The translations under genes and the position numbers were made by a program. From contig CAZTDR010000025.1 of assembly GCA_964612855.1 (NCBI GenBank), forward strand, positions 1-35,308: a stretch of DNA of 35,308 bases, given 5' to 3'. Origin of the DNA: DATIJJ01 sp964612855. GTDB lineage: Bacteria > Pseudomonadota > Gammaproteobacteria > DSM-16500. The notes under the pieces were generated by a model that made no database searches, was not told where the DNA came from, and was given only the letters and a program-made list of their open reading frames with translations. The first letter of the stretch is position 1. Every line of letters begins with the position of its first letter. Positions 32,666 through 35,308 of the stretch are shown here, piece by piece.

Positions 32666-33208
32666 TTACTCGTTCAACCAAGAATATCTAGTTTTTCTTT
32701 TGGGTAAATTGATACCCAATAATTCATTAAAATTCTCGATAGGGTATGACGAATTGCGTGAACCTGCGTTGATTGGCATATTGTTAATGCGTTCCGCTTT
32801 ATCCTGCCAATCAATTGGATAGGGATCGCCTGGATAAGGTTCAGTGCAGCGTCTGAAATCGTTCATGTGCCCCAGAATTTTTCTGTCGACAGTTTTAGTG
32901 TAAGTGGGTGCTTCTGCAAACAGCTTGCCTAGTTCTAAAGCGAGTACTGATAATGAATTATGCAAAAATAGGTCTTTAAGCTGACCCTTAAAATACTCAA
33001 TTATGTTTTTTGCTCCGCCAGCATCAGTATAAGGGATAAAAAACGTAAAGGTAGATTTACCGTCGGTAATCATAGCAATTTTCTTGCGATCAATGATGAG
33101 ACGATCAATAAACCAATCATCTAATGGGTGTGCAGTCATAATAGGTTCAACTAGCTGTTTGATTTTGCAGTCTGTTGCGAATTTTTGGGTTAGGCGAAAT
33201 TGTCGCAT
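32666..33208 (-). CDS. DUF6933-like protein
   Basis: A 180-aa soluble protein. The N-terminus (RQFRLTQKFATDCKI) and the block PLDDWFIDRLIIDRKKIAMI, TDGKSTFTFFIP resemble DUF6933 proteins (short N-terminal strand, then W...L...R-K/R...T-n...S-x-F-x-F). The C-terminal part (RRCTEPYPGDPYPIDWQDKAERINNMP) may be a separate extension. Function unknown. GAGATAGAGC precedes the ATG. It is flanked by the dbpA remnant and an AbiE module, so it may be a passenger of accessory DNA. Confidence 0.6.
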   Translation of the reverse strand: MRQFRLTQKFATDCKIKQLVEPIMTAHPLDDWFIDRLIIDRKKIAMITDGKSTFTFFIPYTDAGGAKNIIEYFKGQLKDLFLHNSLSVLALELGKLFAEAPTYTKTVDRKILGHMNDFRRCTEPYPGDPYPIDWQDKAERINNMPINAGSRNSSYPIENFNELLGINLPKRKTRYSWLNE

Positions 33209-33388
33209 TGCTCTATCTCATATTAATTTTTAATCTCAACCGAGGATGCATAGTGGCCATCGTCAAATATGGACAGTTGTATCATTCCAGATTCTAGAAT
33301 CTAGAATATGGAATAGTGTTTTACTAATTAATGATGAGTTGTCGAGGAATCCTCGGTAACTGGTAAGAATAAAACCTTTATATGAAAA

Positions 33389-33419
33389 ATGTAACAAAAC
33401 ATATTATAATTTGTTACAT
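33389..33419 (+). promoter_or_regulatory. Inverted-repeat operator over the abiE promoter
   Basis: ATGTAACAAA (33389-33398) and TTTGTTACAT (33410-33419) form a perfect 10-bp inverted repeat with an 11-nt spacer that contains the TATAAT -10 box (33405-33410). The antitoxin ATG follows at 33437. Known AbiEi antitoxins repress their own promoter through inverted repeats, so this is a strong candidate operator. Confidence 0.75.
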
Positions 33420-33436
33420 ATAAATGAGATAACCAT

Positions 33437-34024
33437 ATGAAAGAAATAGAATTAGTTAAAAATCAACTAAATAGGATTCCTCGAGGCATTCCTGTGCAAT
33501 CTATAGGCACGGCGGCCTCTTATGGCAATGCTCGCCAAATTTTGTCACGCCTAGTGAAAGCAGGGGAAATCCTCCGCGCGACTCGCGGCCTGTATGTGCG
33601 ACCTAAAGAATCCCTTTATTTCGGTAAAGTGCTGCCAGGCTCGGAGGTTGTTGTTAAAGCTATCTCTAAACAAACAGGCGAAATAATTACTCACCATGGA
33701 GCTGAAGCAGTTCGTATGTTGGAATTGAGCACACAAGTTCCTATGCGGCCAATTTATTATACGAGCGGTACATCCAGAAAAATAAAAGTAGGTAAGCAGA
33801 TAATTACATTAAAGCATATTAGTCCGCGCAAGCAAGTAAAGCCTGGCACAGTTACCTGTACAGTTATTACTGCTTTATGGTATTTAGGTAAACATAATAT
33901 GAATGAAGCTGTGGTAAAAAAAATTAAAGAAAAATTGAGTGAAAAACAATTTTCTGATGTGCTAAAACACACAAATCAAATGCCTGTTTGGATGGCGAGC
34001 GCGTTTAAACAATATCAAAAGTGA
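33437..34024 (+). CDS. AbiEi-type antitoxin (DUF6088 family)
   Basis: A 195-aa protein with an N-terminal winged helix-turn-helix (about 1-60: MKEIELVKNQLNRIPRGIPV...ARQILSRLVKAGEILRATRG...LYVRP) followed by the AbiEi C-terminal domain (QTGEIITHHGAEAVRMLELS, QVPMRPIYYTSGTSRKIKVG, LKHISPRKQ). Members neutralise the AbiEii nucleotidyltransferase and repress the operon. It is intact and has a clear operator and -10 box upstream, although its toxin partner 10 bp downstream is broken. It may now be a solitary regulator, or protect against AbiEii toxins encoded elsewhere. Confidence 0.88.
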   Translation: MKEIELVKNQLNRIPRGIPVQSIGTAASYGNARQILSRLVKAGEILRATRGLYVRPKESLYFGKVLPGSEVVVKAISKQTGEIITHHGAEAVRMLELSTQVPMRPIYYTSGTSRKIKVGKQIITLKHISPRKQVKPGTVTCTVITALWYLGKHNMNEAVVKKIKEKLSEKQFSDVLKHTNQMPVWMASAFKQYQK

Positions 34025-34033
34025 TGCGATTAT

Positions 34034-35010
34034 ATGTCAAATGAATTTTTAAAACTTTCTCAAAGTAAAAAACATGAAATCTTGGTGGATGCTGATCCAG
34101 TATTGGGAATTAAGCCTTATTATCTGGAAAAAGATATTTGGATTTGTTGGGTGTTAAAAAAATTATTTTCTCTGCCCAAAAAAATGGCATTTAAAGGTGG
34201 CACATCACTATCAAAATGTTTTGGGTTAATTGACAGATTTTCGGAGGACGTTGACGTAACAATTGATTTTCGAGAATTTTTTCCAAATTTAGAGCTATCT
34301 AAAGAAACGAAAAATTCTCTTAAAGTTAAAAGAGAGCGTATAAAGGATGAAGTAAGCAGTTATGTTATCAATGCGGTATTCCCATGTTAGAAAAAGCCTT
34401 TTTTACAGAATTTAATGAGCCATTAAAATATAAATTTTTAGAGGGTGAAAAGCTTTATTTTTACTATCCTTCGGTATTTAATCCGAAAGTAGATGATTAT
34501 GTTAAAAATAATGTACTAATCGAATTCGGTGGTTCAAATAAAACTGAGCCAAACGAACAACAAGTGGTTAAACCCTACCTTGTATCTGGGGATTGATATT
34601 GCCAATCGCAACAGTTATGGTTTATTCACCTCTCCGAACATTTTGAGAGAAGGTGACATTAATTCATGTTGAGTGTCATAGAGGGCGCTTAACTGAAGCA
34701 CCTGATCGTTTATCTCGTCATTGGTATGATTTGGCAAAATTATCTAAAAGCTGGTTAAGAGATGATGCTTTAAAAAATAAAGCGCTTTTAAATGATGTCC
34801 TTCAGGTTAAAAAAGCATTTTTCAATGCTAGTTATGCTAAAGTGTGAAAAAAACGACTTTCGTCTAATACCAAAGGATGACGAAATTAATAAATTAAAAG
34901 CGGATTATGTAAGAATGATTGAAGCCGATATGTTTTTAAGTGAGCCGGATGCATTTGAGGTTGTTATTGAAGAGTTGGGTCGGCTACAAGGGTTGCTTAA
35001 TCAGAATTAA
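34034..35010 (+). pseudogene. AbiEii-type nucleotidyltransferase toxin, multiply frameshifted
   Basis: Pieces in different frames together cover a full AbiEii. They run: PYYLEKDIWICWVLKKLF, AFKGGTSLSKCFGLIDRFSE then DVDVTIDF (34034-34390); EKAFFTEF...NVLIEFGGSNKTEP (34384-34596); LPIATVMVYSPLRTF-stop-EKVTLIHVECHRGRL and DRLSRHWYDLAKLSKSW (about 34600-34847); and EKNDFRLIPKDDE with the final LKADYVRMIEADMF helix (to 35010). Lesions are a frameshift near 34384, another near 34590, TGA in place of TGG in the conserved RTFWEK motif (near 34648), and a one-base shift near 34845. The catalytic GGTS and SED-x-D residues persist in the first piece, but the enzyme is dead. Confidence 0.9.
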
Positions 35011-35016
35011 ATATCT

Positions 35017-35229
35017 ATGAATGACCTTGAAGTAATTGAAAAAGCAATAAAACGAATACCGATAGGAAAGCCTTTTTTTTGCAAAAACTGCCTTCTCAAA
35101 AACGCCCGTAATACCAATCAAAGCGTTTTAAGAAAGCTAATTAAAAAAGGCATAATAAATAATGGTATCCGCCAATTTAACCACCCGCTATCTCGCGATC
35201 ACATTTTAATTCACACTTGCTACCAATAA
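35017..35229 (+). pseudogene. DUF6088/AbiEi-like N-terminal fragment
   Basis: The ORF begins 6 bp after the AbiEii pseudogene. MNDLEVIEKAIKRIPIGKPF and RNTNQSVLRKLIKKGII align with the wHTH start of the intact antitoxin (MKEIELVKNQLNRIPRGIPV ... ARQILSRLVKAGEI). After residue ~50 the similarity is lost (FNHPLSRDHILIHTCYQ). It looks like the beginning of a second antitoxin gene cut off by rearrangement, and a minus-strand gene enters from the right edge at the same place. Confidence 0.5.
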
Positions 35230-35308
35230 TGATGATTTATCAATTTTATAAGGGAGCAATTTTTCATAATCATCGATAGTCTGGCATTGTGGCAGCGTAT
35301 TCAGGACA
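35206..35308 (-). CDS. 3' end of a gene entering from the right edge (partial)
   Basis: The minus strand is open from the window edge to a TAA at 35206 and encodes VLNTLPQCQTIDDYEKLLPY followed by KIDKSSLLVASVN. The composition and helix pattern look coding. Too short to identify; the upstream part lies outside the window. Confidence 0.4.
   Translation of the reverse strand, partial: VLNTLPQCQTIDDYEKLLPYKIDKSSLLVASVN

Noticed and set aside
1..35308. CRISPR array, tRNA or rRNA genes
   Set aside because: No regularly spaced direct repeats, no tRNA cloverleaf with a TTCRANNC box and no rRNA-like conserved segment was noticed; this was a reading by eye, not a covariance search.

Overview
The window looks like chromosomal DNA of an AT-rich gammaproteobacterium, most likely a Legionellales (Coxiella/Legionella/Berkiella-like) host-associated organism. 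This rests on base composition, short AT-rich intergenic regions, many small secreted or membrane orphan proteins, one papain-fold effector-like protein, and much gene decay. The taxon is an inference; there is no rRNA or other marker gene in the window.

Positions 1-18,800 are mostly intact housekeeping or accessory metabolism, nearly all on the minus strand. They hold an exported M28 peptidase with a PDZ domain, a bacterial NHEJ set (ligD, a translationally coupled KTSC protein, ku), queH, a saccharopine-dehydrogenase-like/DUF4166 pair, a DUF2062 membrane protein, a NadR-like NTPase, a Bcr/CflA-type exporter, the RNA helicase dbpA, an M29 aminopeptidase, and a five-gene operon of two UbiD-family decarboxylases, an AHSA1 protein, DUF4936 and ubiX. 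A benE remnant sits against a 182-bp palindromic MITE-like element.

Positions 18,800-24,300 are an orphan and effector-like zone: small secreted proteins, a Cys-rich tandem-repeat protein, a protein with a Cys-His-Asp triad like papain-fold deamidases and toxins, a DUF2971 protein and an AbiEii remnant.

Positions 24,386-28,373 form a compact minus-strand operon: a secreted HAD phosphatase, two paralogous ferritin-like diiron proteins, a minimal nucleotidyltransferase, an MFS transporter and an overlapping 59-aa ORF. It looks like an undescribed small-molecule modification and export (or resistance) system and is the best novelty candidate here.

Positions 28,600-35,308 hold a polytopic membrane orphan followed by a graveyard of nucleotidyltransferase toxin-antitoxin modules. 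These are a wHTH regulator with a broken nucleotidyltransferase, a decayed second copy of dbpA dropped into it, a DUF6933-like gene, and an AbiE module whose antitoxin is intact under a clear inverted-repeat operator while its toxin carries several frameshifts and a Trp-to-stop change.
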